This document shows positions 48,606-57,494 of a stretch of DNA of 64,000 bases, in pieces (position 1 is the first letter of the stretch; each line of letters opens with the position of its first letter). Below the pieces are notes generated by a model. The model was not told the DNA's origin. It ran no database searches and worked only from the letters and a program-made list of their open reading frames with translations. The stretch comes from Candidatus Marispirochaeta associata (GTDB taxonomy: Bacteria > Spirochaetota > Spirochaetia > JC444 > Marispirochaetaceae), in contig JWTM01000532.1 in assembly GCA_001749745.1 (NCBI GenBank), forward strand, positions 372,001 through 436,000, in the 5' to 3' direction. Made by a program: the position numbers and the translations under genes.

Positions 48606-49475
48606 ATGAACGAGCACGGTTTTCTCTATCGGCGCCGAAAGGGGCTTACACTCCTCTCGGCGCTCGCTATTAGTCTGGTTCTTCTGGTCGTCGACACAGG
48701 CAGCGTCTCCCTCAATCCGGCTCGATGGGGATACGCCCTCTTTTCCACCGTCCAAAAAGGCTACTCCGGCCTGGGGCTCTTCTTCCGGGACACCGTGACC
48801 TCAATCGCCGAACTGCGCGAACTCCGGGAGGAGTACGATGCGGTGCGAGAGAAGATGGAGGATTATCAGGTTATCCAACGGGATCTGGTCAACCTCAGAG
48901 AGGAGAATGAACGGCTGAGAGCGCTCCTCGGTTTCACCGAGGAGATTGAGTTTATCCATTATCCCGCCCGCATAGTGGCCAAGGAACCGGGAACCTTCTA
49001 TAACGCCTTTACCATCAATAAAGGCAGCCGCCACGGTATTCGTGCGGATATGCCGGTTATCGCTTACCAGGCGGGATTCCAGGGGGTTGTAGGCAAGGTT
49101 ATCGAGGCCGGCCCCGCCAGCGCCAGAGTCCTTCCGTTGATTTCCAATAACTGCTTTATTTCCAGCCGGCTCCAATCCTCACGGTATGAGGGGCTGGTGC
49201 AGGGCGGGGGAGGTCTCTCGCAACCGGTGGTGATGCGCTATGTAGTCAAAACCGCGAAGGAAGAGATTCAGTTCGGGGATCTTATAGAAACCTCCGGCCT
49301 GGATTCGATCTACCCGCCGGGCCTTTTCATCGGCCGGGTTCGTTCCATCGGCTCCCGGGAGTGGGAACCGGATCTTGAGTTGGCCCTGGAACCTATAATC
49401 GACTTTTCTCGCCTGGAGTATGTGGTAGTCTTAAATGTTGAGGAACGACTCTCTCCATCAGAGGCGCAAGAATGA
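48606..49475 (+). CDS. mreC: Rod shape-determining protein MreC
   Basis: A 289-residue bitopic protein: short cytoplasmic basic start (RRRKG), one membrane helix (LTLLSALAISLVLLVVDTG), a coiled coil at about residues 65-105 (ELREEYDAVREKMEDYQ), then the periplasmic beta-barrel domains, with PARIVAKEPGTFYNAFTINKG and IVKPGD-like VRSIGSREWEPD blocks of the family. It connects MreB to PBP2 and activates it. It overlaps mreD by four bases. Confidence 0.93.
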   Translation: MNEHGFLYRRRKGLTLLSALAISLVLLVVDTGSVSLNPARWGYALFSTVQKGYSGLGLFFRDTVTSIAELRELREEYDAVREKMEDYQVIQRDLVNLREENERLRALLGFTEEIEFIHYPARIVAKEPGTFYNAFTINKGSRHGIRADMPVIAYQAGFQGVVGKVIEAGPASARVLPLISNNCFISSRLQSSRYEGLVQGGGGLSQPVVMRYVVKTAKEEIQFGDLIETSGLDSIYPPGLFIGRVRSIGSREWEPDLELALEPIIDFSRLEYVVVLNVEERLSPSEAQE

Positions 49476-49975
49476 GAAACCCGTTCATCCAATCCGCTAT
49501 CCTGGTCGCACTTATTTTAGCCGAATCGACCCTGCTCCAGGATTTCGGCATTGCCGGCGTACGTCCCGATCTCTATCTCGTGCTCTTCCTCTTTTTTGCC
49601 TACGCCCAGGGCAGCCAAGGGGGAGTAGTCATCGGCTTTGCCTGCGGACTGGTACTCGACTTCATCAGCATTGCGCCCCTGGGCATGAACGCATTCTCCT
49701 TAAGTCTTCTCGGATTCGGTATGGGATCGTTGCGGGGAAAACTCTTTATCGATCCCGTATTCATGCCCTTTATGCTGGCCTTCGTAGCTGGTTTGGCTAA
49801 CGCTCTACTGGCCCGTTTCTTGAGCGGGATCTTCGGCGGTCCCGGCGGATCGGTCCTTTTCAGCGGCGGACTCTTTCTGCAGCTGGGGCTGAATGCGCTG
49901 ATTGCGCCGATTCTCTTCGGGCTTCTAAAAGCCCTGGGAGCCATCCCGCAGTATCTTAGAGAAGAGGAACGATGA
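49472..49975 (+). CDS. mreD: Rod shape-determining protein MreD
   Basis: A 167-residue integral membrane protein with five hydrophobic segments (for example ILVALILAESTLLQDF, RPDLYLVLFLFFAYAQG, AGLANALLARFLSGIF). The RPDL motif and the following G-x-x-x-G-F-x-x-G-L pattern are typical of MreD. It is a partner of MreC in the elongasome. Overlaps with mreC and mrdA are four bases each. Confidence 0.88.
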   Translation: MRNPFIQSAILVALILAESTLLQDFGIAGVRPDLYLVLFLFFAYAQGSQGGVVIGFACGLVLDFISIAPLGMNAFSLSLLGFGMGSLRGKLFIDPVFMPFMLAFVAGLANALLARFLSGIFGGPGGSVLFSGGLFLQLGLNALIAPILFGLLKALGAIPQYLREEER

Positions 49976-51840
49976 GCGGCGGATTCGGAGAAAGGAGCAG
50001 CTCCTCCCATAAACTCAGACTCTTCAGCCTGGGAGTGATCTGCCTGACCTCGATACTGATTTATATCCTCTATCTCTTTAACCTGCAGGTCGTGCGGGGA
50101 AACGAGTTCCAACGCCGGGCGCGGGAGGTCTCTCTGCGGAGTGCGGTAATTCCCGCCCAAAGAGGCGAGATTTACGACCGCCATTTCGACGTACCCTTAG
50201 CCATAAACATCCCCTCCTTTGCCGTTAACATCACCCCGGCCGAGCTTAGCCCGGATCAGCGAGCTATAATCATACCGCGTCTGGCCGGCGTCCTCGGAAT
50301 AGAGGTAGAGCAGATCGAGGCCAAGCTTCCGCCGGAATACGACCATCTCTACCAGCCGGTAGAGGTCGCATCGGGTGTCGATCTGCGTGATATTAGCAGA
50401 ATTGCCGAGCATATCGAGGACTTCCCCGGCGTCAGCTGGAATAATAAATCTATTCGCTCTTATACCGTTCCCGGCTCCCTCTCCCATCTCATCGGCTACG
50501 TGGGCGATATTACCAGGGAAGAGCTCCAGGTGCTCTACAATCAGGGTTACTCTCAGTCGTCGACCCTTGGAAAGAGCGGAATAGAGAAGATCTATGATCA
50601 ACTGCTGCGAGGCGAGGACGGGGTGAGCTACTCCACCGTCGACGTTAGAGGACGGCGGATCTCTCAGCCCGGAGTGGAAGAGCGTCCGCCCGTATCGGGA
50701 AAAAACCTGGTTCTCAGCGTCGACAGACGTATTCAGAAGCTCTCGGAGGAGGCCTTGGGTAAACGGGTAGGTTCCGTGGTGGTATTGAAACCGGCCACGG
50801 GGGAGGTCCTGGCCATGGTCTCCTATCCCTATTTCAACCCCAACATATTCGGCACCGAACGTAATCCGGAAGAGTACCGACGCCTCTCGCTGGATCCCCA
50901 GTTTCCCTTCCTGAACCGGGCGGTTCAATCGAGCTATGCCCCGGCTTCGACCTTCAAGGTTATCATGACTGCGGCAGTGTTAGAGGAAGATGCCTTCCCC
51001 AGGGATCAGACGATCGATTGCCACGGACTTATTTACCTGGGTAATCGGGTCTTTAATTGTCATAAAAAAACTGGTCACGGCCCCTTGGATCTCCGCCACG
51101 GTCTGGCTGAATCTTGCAACGTTTACTTCTGGACGGTCGGCCGCCAGTATTTAGGGGTCGACCGGATCGTAGATTTTGCCACTCAGTTCGGTTTGGGGCA
51201 AGCGACCGGCATCGACCTTCCCAGCGAAACCTTGGGCCTAGTTCCTACTCCTCAGCAGAAGGAGGAAACCTATAACGTAAAATGGGTAGGCGGAGATACG
51301 ATGAATATCTCCATCGGTCAGGGGGACTTATTGGTTACCCCCCTTCAGATGGCGAATATGATGGCCATGGTGGTCAATCGAGGAACAATATATCGTCCGC
51401 GACTGTTAAAAGAAACTCGAGATCCCATATCAGGGAACATAGTCGAACGAATCGAGCCTCAGGTGCTGTATCAATCTACGATAAACACCGCCGTATTCGA
51501 TGAACTCCAGGACTATTTGCGCACGGTTATAACCGACGGAACCGCCAAGGTGGTGCTTACCACAGAAGCTACCCAGGTAGCCGGAAAGACCGGAACCGGC
51601 GAGGACGGCTACGTCGATCAGTGGAGTTCTTGGTTTGTGGCCTACGCTCCTTTCGGTGCACCACCGGAAGACGCCGTAGTGGTTGTGGTGAATGTAGAGC
51701 CGGTCAACGAGTGGGAGTGGTGGGCGCCCAAAGCAGCCAATATTATCTTTCAGGGCATCTTCGCGGATGAGACCTTCGACGAAGCGGTAGAGAGCCTACG
51801 CTGGCAGTGGATGTTCCCCGACGAGGAGGATGATCGATGA
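49972..51840 (+). CDS. mrdA: Penicillin-binding protein 2 (elongasome transpeptidase)
   Basis: A 622-residue class B PBP. It has an N-terminal membrane helix (residues about 18-36), a pedestal domain with the RRGEIYDR-like QRGEIYDRHFDVPLA motif, and the transpeptidase domain with S326-T-F-K329 (PASTFKV), the SCN motif in AESCNVYFW and KTG in AGKTGTGEDG. It cross-links peptidoglycan during elongation with RodA, whose gene follows with a 4-bp overlap. The C-terminus is acidic. Confidence 0.95.
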   Translation: MSGGFGERSSSSHKLRLFSLGVICLTSILIYILYLFNLQVVRGNEFQRRAREVSLRSAVIPAQRGEIYDRHFDVPLAINIPSFAVNITPAELSPDQRAIIIPRLAGVLGIEVEQIEAKLPPEYDHLYQPVEVASGVDLRDISRIAEHIEDFPGVSWNNKSIRSYTVPGSLSHLIGYVGDITREELQVLYNQGYSQSSTLGKSGIEKIYDQLLRGEDGVSYSTVDVRGRRISQPGVEERPPVSGKNLVLSVDRRIQKLSEEALGKRVGSVVVLKPATGEVLAMVSYPYFNPNIFGTERNPEEYRRLSLDPQFPFLNRAVQSSYAPASTFKVIMTAAVLEEDAFPRDQTIDCHGLIYLGNRVFNCHKKTGHGPLDLRHGLAESCNVYFWTVGRQYLGVDRIVDFATQFGLGQATGIDLPSETLGLVPTPQQKEETYNVKWVGGDTMNISIGQGDLLVTPLQMANMMAMVVNRGTIYRPRLLKETRDPISGNIVERIEPQVLYQSTINTAVFDELQDYLRTVITDGTAKVVLTTEATQVAGKTGTGEDGYVDQWSSWFVAYAPFGAPPEDAVVVVVNVEPVNEWEWWAPKAANIIFQGIFADETFDEAVESLRWQWMFPDEEDDR

Positions 51841-53150
51841 AGGTAAAATCATTCCTCGGATTCGATATCTTCATCTTCATGAGCGTGCTCGTCCTCCTGG
51901 TAGTGAGCGTCCTCTTCGTCTACTCGTCCGGAGTCTCCTCCTCGGGCATCCTCTATTCCAATGAATATATCAAGCAGATGATATCCATCGGCATCGGGCT
52001 GGTTCTCTGCATCCTCTTCAGTTTTGGAAATTACAGCCGGCTGGGAGACTGGTCGTTTTATTTCTATCTCGCGGGATTGGCTGTCCTTATATATACCCTG
52101 CTTTTCGGAAAGGTAGTAAACGGCGCGCGCTCCTGGATCTCTATCGGGACCCTCCACTTGGGACAACCCTCGGAGCTCGTCAAAATCATAACCATCCTCT
52201 TTTTAGGTAAATTCTTCGATACCCGCAGGAATAGTATCGATTCAATCAGCACCTTGCTTTTGAGTCTGTTGATCGTCGCTCTCCCCATGGGATTGATCCT
52301 ACTCCAGCCGGATATGGGTACAGCATTAGTCTATGTGCCTATCTATTTTTTTATGGCTTTTATCGCCTCCGTTCCCCTTCAGTATCTGATATTCCTCTTT
52401 CTTTCCGGTTCGGGAATGCTCCTGGTAGGAATCCTCCCGTCATGGAACGATACGATTATTCATAGCGAATCGATATTCGCGCGCATCATGACCGATCCGG
52501 CTCTTTGGCCCTACTACTTCCTGATATTTACGATTATTCTGATCTTGGCAGTGGCGGGCTTTCTTATCTATAAACGGCGTTACTATTTCTGGATCGCCTA
52601 TCTCTCTGCGGTGGGAACACTCTCCTTTATCGGTGCGTTTTTCATGCAGAAGGTTCTCAAGGGTTATCAGATAATGCGGCTCATCGTCTTTCTTGATCCG
52701 AATATCGATCCCCAGGGCACCGGCTGGAATATCATTCAATCCATTACCGCCGTCGGTTCGGGCGGTTTCGGCGGTAAGGGATTTTTGAACGGGACTCAGA
52801 GCCATTACCGCTTCCTACCGCAGCAGAGTACGGATTTTATCTTCTCGATCATCGCCGAAGAGTGGGGATTCCTCGGTAGTTTCCTGGTACTCTGCCTCTA
52901 CGGAGTAATAATCTTCCGGGGGATCTACATCATCTGGACCGCCAAGGATCGTTACGGAAAAAACATCGGCGCCGGCATCGTGGGGATGATCTTCTTTCAT
53001 ATGCTGGTTAATATCGGCATGACCATGGGCATAATGCCTATTACCGGCATTCCATTACTCTTCATCTCTTACGGCGGTTCGGCTCTGCTGAATGCGCTCA
53101 TCGCTATCGGTATTCTCTTGAATATCCATCAACGGCGATACCACTTTTAG
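51837..53150 (+). CDS. rodA: RodA, SEDS-family glycan polymerase
   Basis: A 437-residue SEDS protein with about ten membrane segments, one insertion of two extra hydrophobic segments between about 200 and 270 (YYFLIFTIILILAVAGFLIY, FWIAYLSAVGTLSFIGAFF) compared with the common length near 370. Family motifs include RSWI..G...QPSELVKI, LLQPDMGTALVY, and in the second half QS..AVGSGGFGGKG, QSTDFIFSIIAEEWGFLG and GIPLLFISYGGSALL. It polymerises glycan strands with PBP2. Confidence 0.95.
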   Translation: MKVKSFLGFDIFIFMSVLVLLVVSVLFVYSSGVSSSGILYSNEYIKQMISIGIGLVLCILFSFGNYSRLGDWSFYFYLAGLAVLIYTLLFGKVVNGARSWISIGTLHLGQPSELVKIITILFLGKFFDTRRNSIDSISTLLLSLLIVALPMGLILLQPDMGTALVYVPIYFFMAFIASVPLQYLIFLFLSGSGMLLVGILPSWNDTIIHSESIFARIMTDPALWPYYFLIFTIILILAVAGFLIYKRRYYFWIAYLSAVGTLSFIGAFFMQKVLKGYQIMRLIVFLDPNIDPQGTGWNIIQSITAVGSGGFGGKGFLNGTQSHYRFLPQQSTDFIFSIIAEEWGFLGSFLVLCLYGVIIFRGIYIIWTAKDRYGKNIGAGIVGMIFFHMLVNIGMTMGIMPITGIPLLFISYGGSALLNALIAIGILLNIHQRRYHF

Positions 53151-53166
53151 GATCCTCGAGGCTATA

Positions 53167-55632
53167 ATGCGCAATACCCCTTTAGATACCCTCGGCAATA
53201 AACTCCTCTCTGTGGAGAAGCCGGCCCGCTATGTAGGCGGAGAATTCGGTGTGATCCGCAAACCTGCGAATACCCCTTTCAAGATCGCCCTCTCGTTCCC
53301 TGATCTTTATGAGATCGGTATGTCGAACTTCTCGATTAAAATCCTCTATACCTTGCTTAACTCCTTAGAGGGTGTCTCCTGTGAGCGGCTTTTTGCCCCG
53401 GCGCCGGATTTCGAGGAGCTGTTAAGGAGGGAGAAGTTACCCCTATTCAGTCTCGAAAACAGCCTGCCGGTTCGGGAGTTTGACGTCCTAGCCTTTTCGG
53501 TGGGCTATGAATTGAGCGCCACATCCCTCCTGAATATTCTCGATATGGGCGATGTCCCCTTGCATAGACGGGATAGAGGCGAAGGAGATCCGATTGTAAT
53601 CGCCGGAGGAAGTGCGGTAAGCAATCCGGCGCCGCTATCTGATTTCGTCGATGCGGTCTTTATCGGCGAGGCGGAAGGGGAGTGGATGGAGCTCACCCGG
53701 CGTCTGCGCGATATGAAGAATGCAGGAGCGTCCAGAGAGGATCTGCTGGCGACCATCCATGAGAATCCCCATGTCTGGTATCCCGGGCTGAATCGACCGG
53801 CGGTCAGATCGATTTGGCATAATTTCGGCTGTCAGGCCTTCAAGATGCGTTTCCCCTTGGCCGGCATGAATATCGTCCAGGACCACGGCGTCATCGAGAT
53901 TATGCGTGGCTGTCCGAACGGTTGTCGGTTCTGTCATGCCGGTATCTCCTACAGACCCCATCGGGAGAAGGAGATCGACGAGATAGTGGCCGAAGCCGAA
54001 TATCTCTACCGGACATACGGCTATCGAGAGATAACCCTGTCGAGCCTCTCCACGGGCGATTATTCTCGCCTGGAGGAACTGGTCGATATTCTCACCCGCA
54101 GGTTCTCATCCCGTCAGGTCTCATTCTCGCTGCCATCCTTAAGGGTGAACAGTTTTACCCTGCCGCTCTTGAACAAGATTTCCGAGGTTCGCCGGAGCGG
54201 ACTTACCTTCGCCGTGGAGACGCCCGAACTTGCGGGACAGCGGAGTATCAATAAGGAAGTCCCTGCATCCCGGGTAATCGAGATCCTCAAAGAGGCCAAG
54301 CAGCAGGGCTGGCGGAACGCCAAGTTCTACTTTATGCTGGGATTGCCGGAGGATACCCCGGAAACGCCTGCAGCGATTATCGACTACGTGGAAGAGATTC
54401 GCAAAGCCACGAAGATCCGCATTCACCTTACGGTAAACAGTTTTATCCCCAAGCCCCACACCCCCTTTCAGCGTTCCTACCAGTTGGGCGAGGATGAAGC
54501 CCTGAATAAGATTTATGAAATCAAAAACGGGCTCGATCGCCGGTTTTATAAGTTCGGGTTTCACTCGCCGTTCGCCTCTATCCTCGAGGGACTTATCTCC
54601 CGGGGCGACGAACGGGTAGGGGGTATCATCGAGTCCGCCTATCGCTCAGGCGCCAGGTTGGATGCGTGGGAGGAGCACCTCGATCGTGAACTCTGGCGTA
54701 AGGTGCTCGCTACCAGCGGCTGGGATCCGGTGGCATTTACCGTACGCCCCAGGGGGGAAGATGAGCCTCTCCCGTGGGATACGGTCGATATGGGCGTCCG
54801 GGCGAGTTATCTTATATCCGAGGGGAAGAAGAGCAGCGCGCAGAAGCTGACCGATCCCTGCAGTTCAATCTGTACCCACAACTGCGGAATCTGCGATGAT
54901 GAGCATGGGGTGCGGACTACTCCGGAAGCGGGGACAAGCCGGTTTGAAGAGGCCGCAAACACAGCTGATTTAGAGTATCGTCGCTTCTTCTTCAGCTTCG
55001 AGAAGCTTGGTTCTACCCGCTATTTGAGCCACAAGAATCTTGTCTCCCTCTTTCAACGACTATTTACGCGGCTCTCCATACCCTTGCGATATACCGAAGG
55101 ATTCAACCCGAAACCGAAACTCGAGTTCGCCCATGCACTCTCCTTGGGGGTTGAATCCTATGATGAAATTGCCATGGTGTTTTTAGATAAAAGCTATAAT
55201 CCTAACGATTTTCTTGAACGCTGCAATAGTTCGCTCCCGGAGGGAATGCAGTTTACCCGGGCCGATTTTTTAGAGTTTCCAAAGGGTGTCAAATCAGCCA
55301 TGTCCTACTACTGGGGTTCTGAGTATCTCCTCGAGTTGCCGAAGAATGAGGTTGAGCTCGTCAGGGTCGCCAAGGATATGTTTCAAGAATATATTACGAC
55401 CGAGGAAGATAACCCCGATACATTAAGCTTGAGGCTTCGCTATCCGGAAGGAGACCCGTCTCTGAAAGGCATCGGACGCCGCTTGCGGGCGAAAGCGGAG
55501 GAATATCCGCAGTTGATGAAATTAACTCGACTAAGGAGCCTCTTTAGGGACGCTCCCGACGATGGGGGATATTCTACCGGGATTCCGTTTCCTTGGCCTG
55601 ATTCCAGTACTGGTCCATCAACTCGAGATTAG
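53167..55632 (+). CDS. Radical SAM protein with B12-binding-like N-terminus fused to DUF2344
   Basis: An 821-residue protein. Residues about 30-240 resemble the B12-binding fold of YgiQ/TIGR03960-like proteins (PDLYEIGMSNFSIKIL, then a segment with DVLAFSVGYELSATSLLN). The radical SAM core has the unusual C249-x3-C253-x2-C256 (CPNGCRFC) and an LSSLSTGDYS segment. From about residue 610 to the end it carries the DUF2344/TIGR03936 region (YRRFFFSFEKLGSTRYLSHKNLV, RYTEGFNPKPKLEFAHALSLGVES), which is a separate gene in some bacteria. A cysteine-rich strip (CSSICTHNCGICDDEH) lies between. Possibly an RNA- or protein-modifying enzyme. Its 3' end overlaps the convergent mazG by 59 bp. Confidence 0.88.
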   Translation: MRNTPLDTLGNKLLSVEKPARYVGGEFGVIRKPANTPFKIALSFPDLYEIGMSNFSIKILYTLLNSLEGVSCERLFAPAPDFEELLRREKLPLFSLENSLPVREFDVLAFSVGYELSATSLLNILDMGDVPLHRRDRGEGDPIVIAGGSAVSNPAPLSDFVDAVFIGEAEGEWMELTRRLRDMKNAGASREDLLATIHENPHVWYPGLNRPAVRSIWHNFGCQAFKMRFPLAGMNIVQDHGVIEIMRGCPNGCRFCHAGISYRPHREKEIDEIVAEAEYLYRTYGYREITLSSLSTGDYSRLEELVDILTRRFSSRQVSFSLPSLRVNSFTLPLLNKISEVRRSGLTFAVETPELAGQRSINKEVPASRVIEILKEAKQQGWRNAKFYFMLGLPEDTPETPAAIIDYVEEIRKATKIRIHLTVNSFIPKPHTPFQRSYQLGEDEALNKIYEIKNGLDRRFYKFGFHSPFASILEGLISRGDERVGGIIESAYRSGARLDAWEEHLDRELWRKVLATSGWDPVAFTVRPRGEDEPLPWDTVDMGVRASYLISEGKKSSAQKLTDPCSSICTHNCGICDDEHGVRTTPEAGTSRFEEAANTADLEYRRFFFSFEKLGSTRYLSHKNLVSLFQRLFTRLSIPLRYTEGFNPKPKLEFAHALSLGVESYDEIAMVFLDKSYNPNDFLERCNSSLPEGMQFTRADFLEFPKGVKSAMSYYWGSEYLLELPKNEVELVRVAKDMFQEYITTEEDNPDTLSLRLRYPEGDPSLKGIGRRLRAKAEEYPQLMKLTRLRSLFRDAPDDGGYSTGIPFPWPDSSTGPSTRD

Positions 55633-56359
55633 CCTGATCCATTGGTTCGCCGGCCTTACTCATCTCCTGTTCCACCCGTGTAAAACGGCGCAGAAATTTC
55701 TCGTTGGTACCGTGCAAGGCGGCCATGGGATCAATCTTGAGTTTTCTGGCGAGATTTACAACTGAGAAGAGGAGGTCCCCGATCTCGGCTTCGATCCTTT
55801 TACCGTCGTGCTCTCGGAGTTCTTCTTCGATCTCTTCTATCTCCTCGCGGACCTTCTCCAAGGGACCTCGATGGTCCTCCCAGTCGAATCCCGTTTTAGC
55901 AGCCCTTTTCTGAATCTTGTATGAGCGCTCCAGCGGGGGTAGGCTAGGCGGAACCGCATGAACACCTTTCTTTTTTTCCCGGCCCTCTACGGTCTCTTTA
56001 ATCTGGTCCCAGCGGGCTTTAACCGCTTCCGCATCGTGAATCTCTTCATCGCCGAAGACATGGGGATGACGCCGAATGAGTTTGGCGCCTATCTCATTGA
56101 AGACATCAGCAGGCGTCGCAGACTCTTCCTCTTCGAGGATCTTGATCATCATCGCCAGGATAAGAAAAACATCGCCAAGCTCTTCCACAACAGCGGGTGT
56201 ATCCTGATCCTGAATCGCCGTTACCGTCTCGTAGGACTCTTCTAAGAGGAAGTTTTTCATAGAATCCAGGGTCTGTTTGCGATCCCAGGGGCAGCCGTCC
56301 GGCGCCCGCAGACGGGAGACTATCTTGTAGAGGTCGTCGTAGGAGCCATGTAATTCCAT
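55574..56359 (-). CDS. mazG: Nucleoside triphosphate pyrophosphohydrolase MazG
   Basis: A 261-residue protein with two tandem MazG units. The first has LRAPDGCPWDRKQT and the metal-binding EESYE and EELGDVFL motifs; the second has REEIEEIEEEL and EIGDLLFSVVNLARKL. It hydrolyses NTPs, house-cleaning damaged nucleotides and possibly lowering ppGpp. It points leftward, convergent with the radical SAM gene, and the two share 59 bp of coding DNA at their 3' ends. Confidence 0.95.
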   Translation of the reverse strand: MELHGSYDDLYKIVSRLRAPDGCPWDRKQTLDSMKNFLLEESYETVTAIQDQDTPAVVEELGDVFLILAMMIKILEEEESATPADVFNEIGAKLIRRHPHVFGDEEIHDAEAVKARWDQIKETVEGREKKKGVHAVPPSLPPLERSYKIQKRAAKTGFDWEDHRGPLEKVREEIEEIEEELREHDGKRIEAEIGDLLFSVVNLARKLKIDPMAALHGTNEKFLRRFTRVEQEMSKAGEPMDQANLELMDQYWNQAKETESR

Positions 56360-56433
56360 AATATATAAAACCTTATTAAGTCCACATCTTAGTAGACAGA
56401 ATATAAATTATCGGAAGTTGTGCCGATATTCTA

Positions 56434-56727
56434 TTAATCATCCTTCTTCTGCTTCTCGCTCAAGCCCGAATAGACCCAGATGCAGATAAAGGCCGTTATG
56501 ATTGGCGGAAAGATGTTTACCGTACCGTTTACCCGGGTAAGACGCACAATCACATCATCGAAGAGATAGCCGAACACTCCCCCGGAAAAGGAGCCGATCA
56601 GGGCAACGATCAACGCTCCCCAGAAGCGGCCGAAGATATCCCGCTTGAGGATAAAGTAGAAGAAGACCGCGATTACAAAACCGAGAATAACGTAGATAAG
56701 GGCGATATTAAAATAGAAACTGAACAC
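56434..56727 (-). CDS. Small membrane protein of the GlsB/YeaQ/YmgE type or similar
   Basis: A 97-residue protein with three hydrophobic segments (NIALIYVILGFVIAVFFYFIL, FWGALIVALIGSFSGGVFGYLF and IFPPIITAFICIWVYSGL) and a charged tail. A central GS.SGG...GY motif resembles transglycosylase-associated/GlsB proteins, although the match is weak. The function is unknown; such genes are often stress-related. It lies 29 bp after the lipoprotein gene. Confidence 0.6.
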   Translation of the reverse strand: MFSFYFNIALIYVILGFVIAVFFYFILKRDIFGRFWGALIVALIGSFSGGVFGYLFDDVIVRLTRVNGTVNIFPPIITAFICIWVYSGLSEKQKKDD

Positions 56728-56756
56728 CGTGGTTGCCTCAATCCAAGAAATTTTGT

Positions 56757-57494
56757 TTACAGGGTAATATCGAATTGTCCGATATATTCGGCTTCACTGT
56801 ACACGTTTTGAAAGCTATCGTAAACATCAAAGCCATAGCAGACGGCCCAGACGGCGCAGATCATATTTTCTGAGCCGGTGAAACCTGTAGGAAGGTCGGT
56901 ATCGTTTCCGGCCTTGTAACTGGTACTGAGCCAAGAAAATGCTTGCGCAGCGGTTCCGTCTTGCCAGATGCCGTCCCGCTGGTAAGTTCTCCTTAAGGGC
57001 TGCTCGTCGTAGATTGATCCGTCGTTCCGCGGCGCTTCACCTTTGCCGCCGACCGTGGCAACCGCACTGAAATCAAGCATGGTTACGAAATCGGTCGTTC
57101 TGTCTCCCAAAGGAACCTCTATGTATCTAAGCAATGAATACCCGCCGTACACCCCGCGCTCGTTGGCAATATCGTAGTTGCTCAGGTTGAAGGTCGTCAG
57201 ATAACTCTCGCCTGCATCTGCAATCTCACTCTCCGTTGGTGCGCCCGTGGTAATATATAAACGGTAGAAGATAAGGAAACCCCGAAATACATCCGGATTA
57301 TTATCCTCCGGATTTCTGAAGAGAAGTCGTGTACTCTCAGTAGGAGTCGTCTCGCTCTCCGGCGGATAGAGAAAGGGCTCCGCCGGAAGTCCGCAGGTTA
57401 TGAGGGAGAGGCTTGCGAGCAGAACAAAAACGAGTCCCGCCCTACTTCGCCGTCGGCGCCGGTTCAGCCTCTTCCTCGCAATCGACAAGTTCAT
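56757..57494 (-). CDS. Spirochaetal lipoprotein
   Basis: A 245-residue protein with a very Arg-rich N-terminus (RKRLNRRRRRSR), a hydrophobic core and a relaxed lipobox ending at C34 (SLSLITC), as known from spirochaete lipoproteins. The mature part has many aromatics and acidic residues and no recognised domain. Its first 53 bp overlap the end of the cyclase gene in another frame, so it is coupled to it. A membrane-anchored partner of the cyclase sensor is one possibility; a function cannot be deduced. Confidence 0.7.
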   Translation of the reverse strand: MNLSIARKRLNRRRRRSRAGLVFVLLASLSLITCGLPAEPFLYPPESETTPTESTRLLFRNPEDNNPDVFRGFLIFYRLYITTGAPTESEIADAGESYLTTFNLSNYDIANERGVYGGYSLLRYIEVPLGDRTTDFVTMLDFSAVATVGGKGEAPRNDGSIYDEQPLRRTYQRDGIWQDGTAAQAFSWLSTSYKAGNDTDLPTGFTGSENMICAVWAVCYGFDVYDSFQNVYSEAEYIGQFDITL

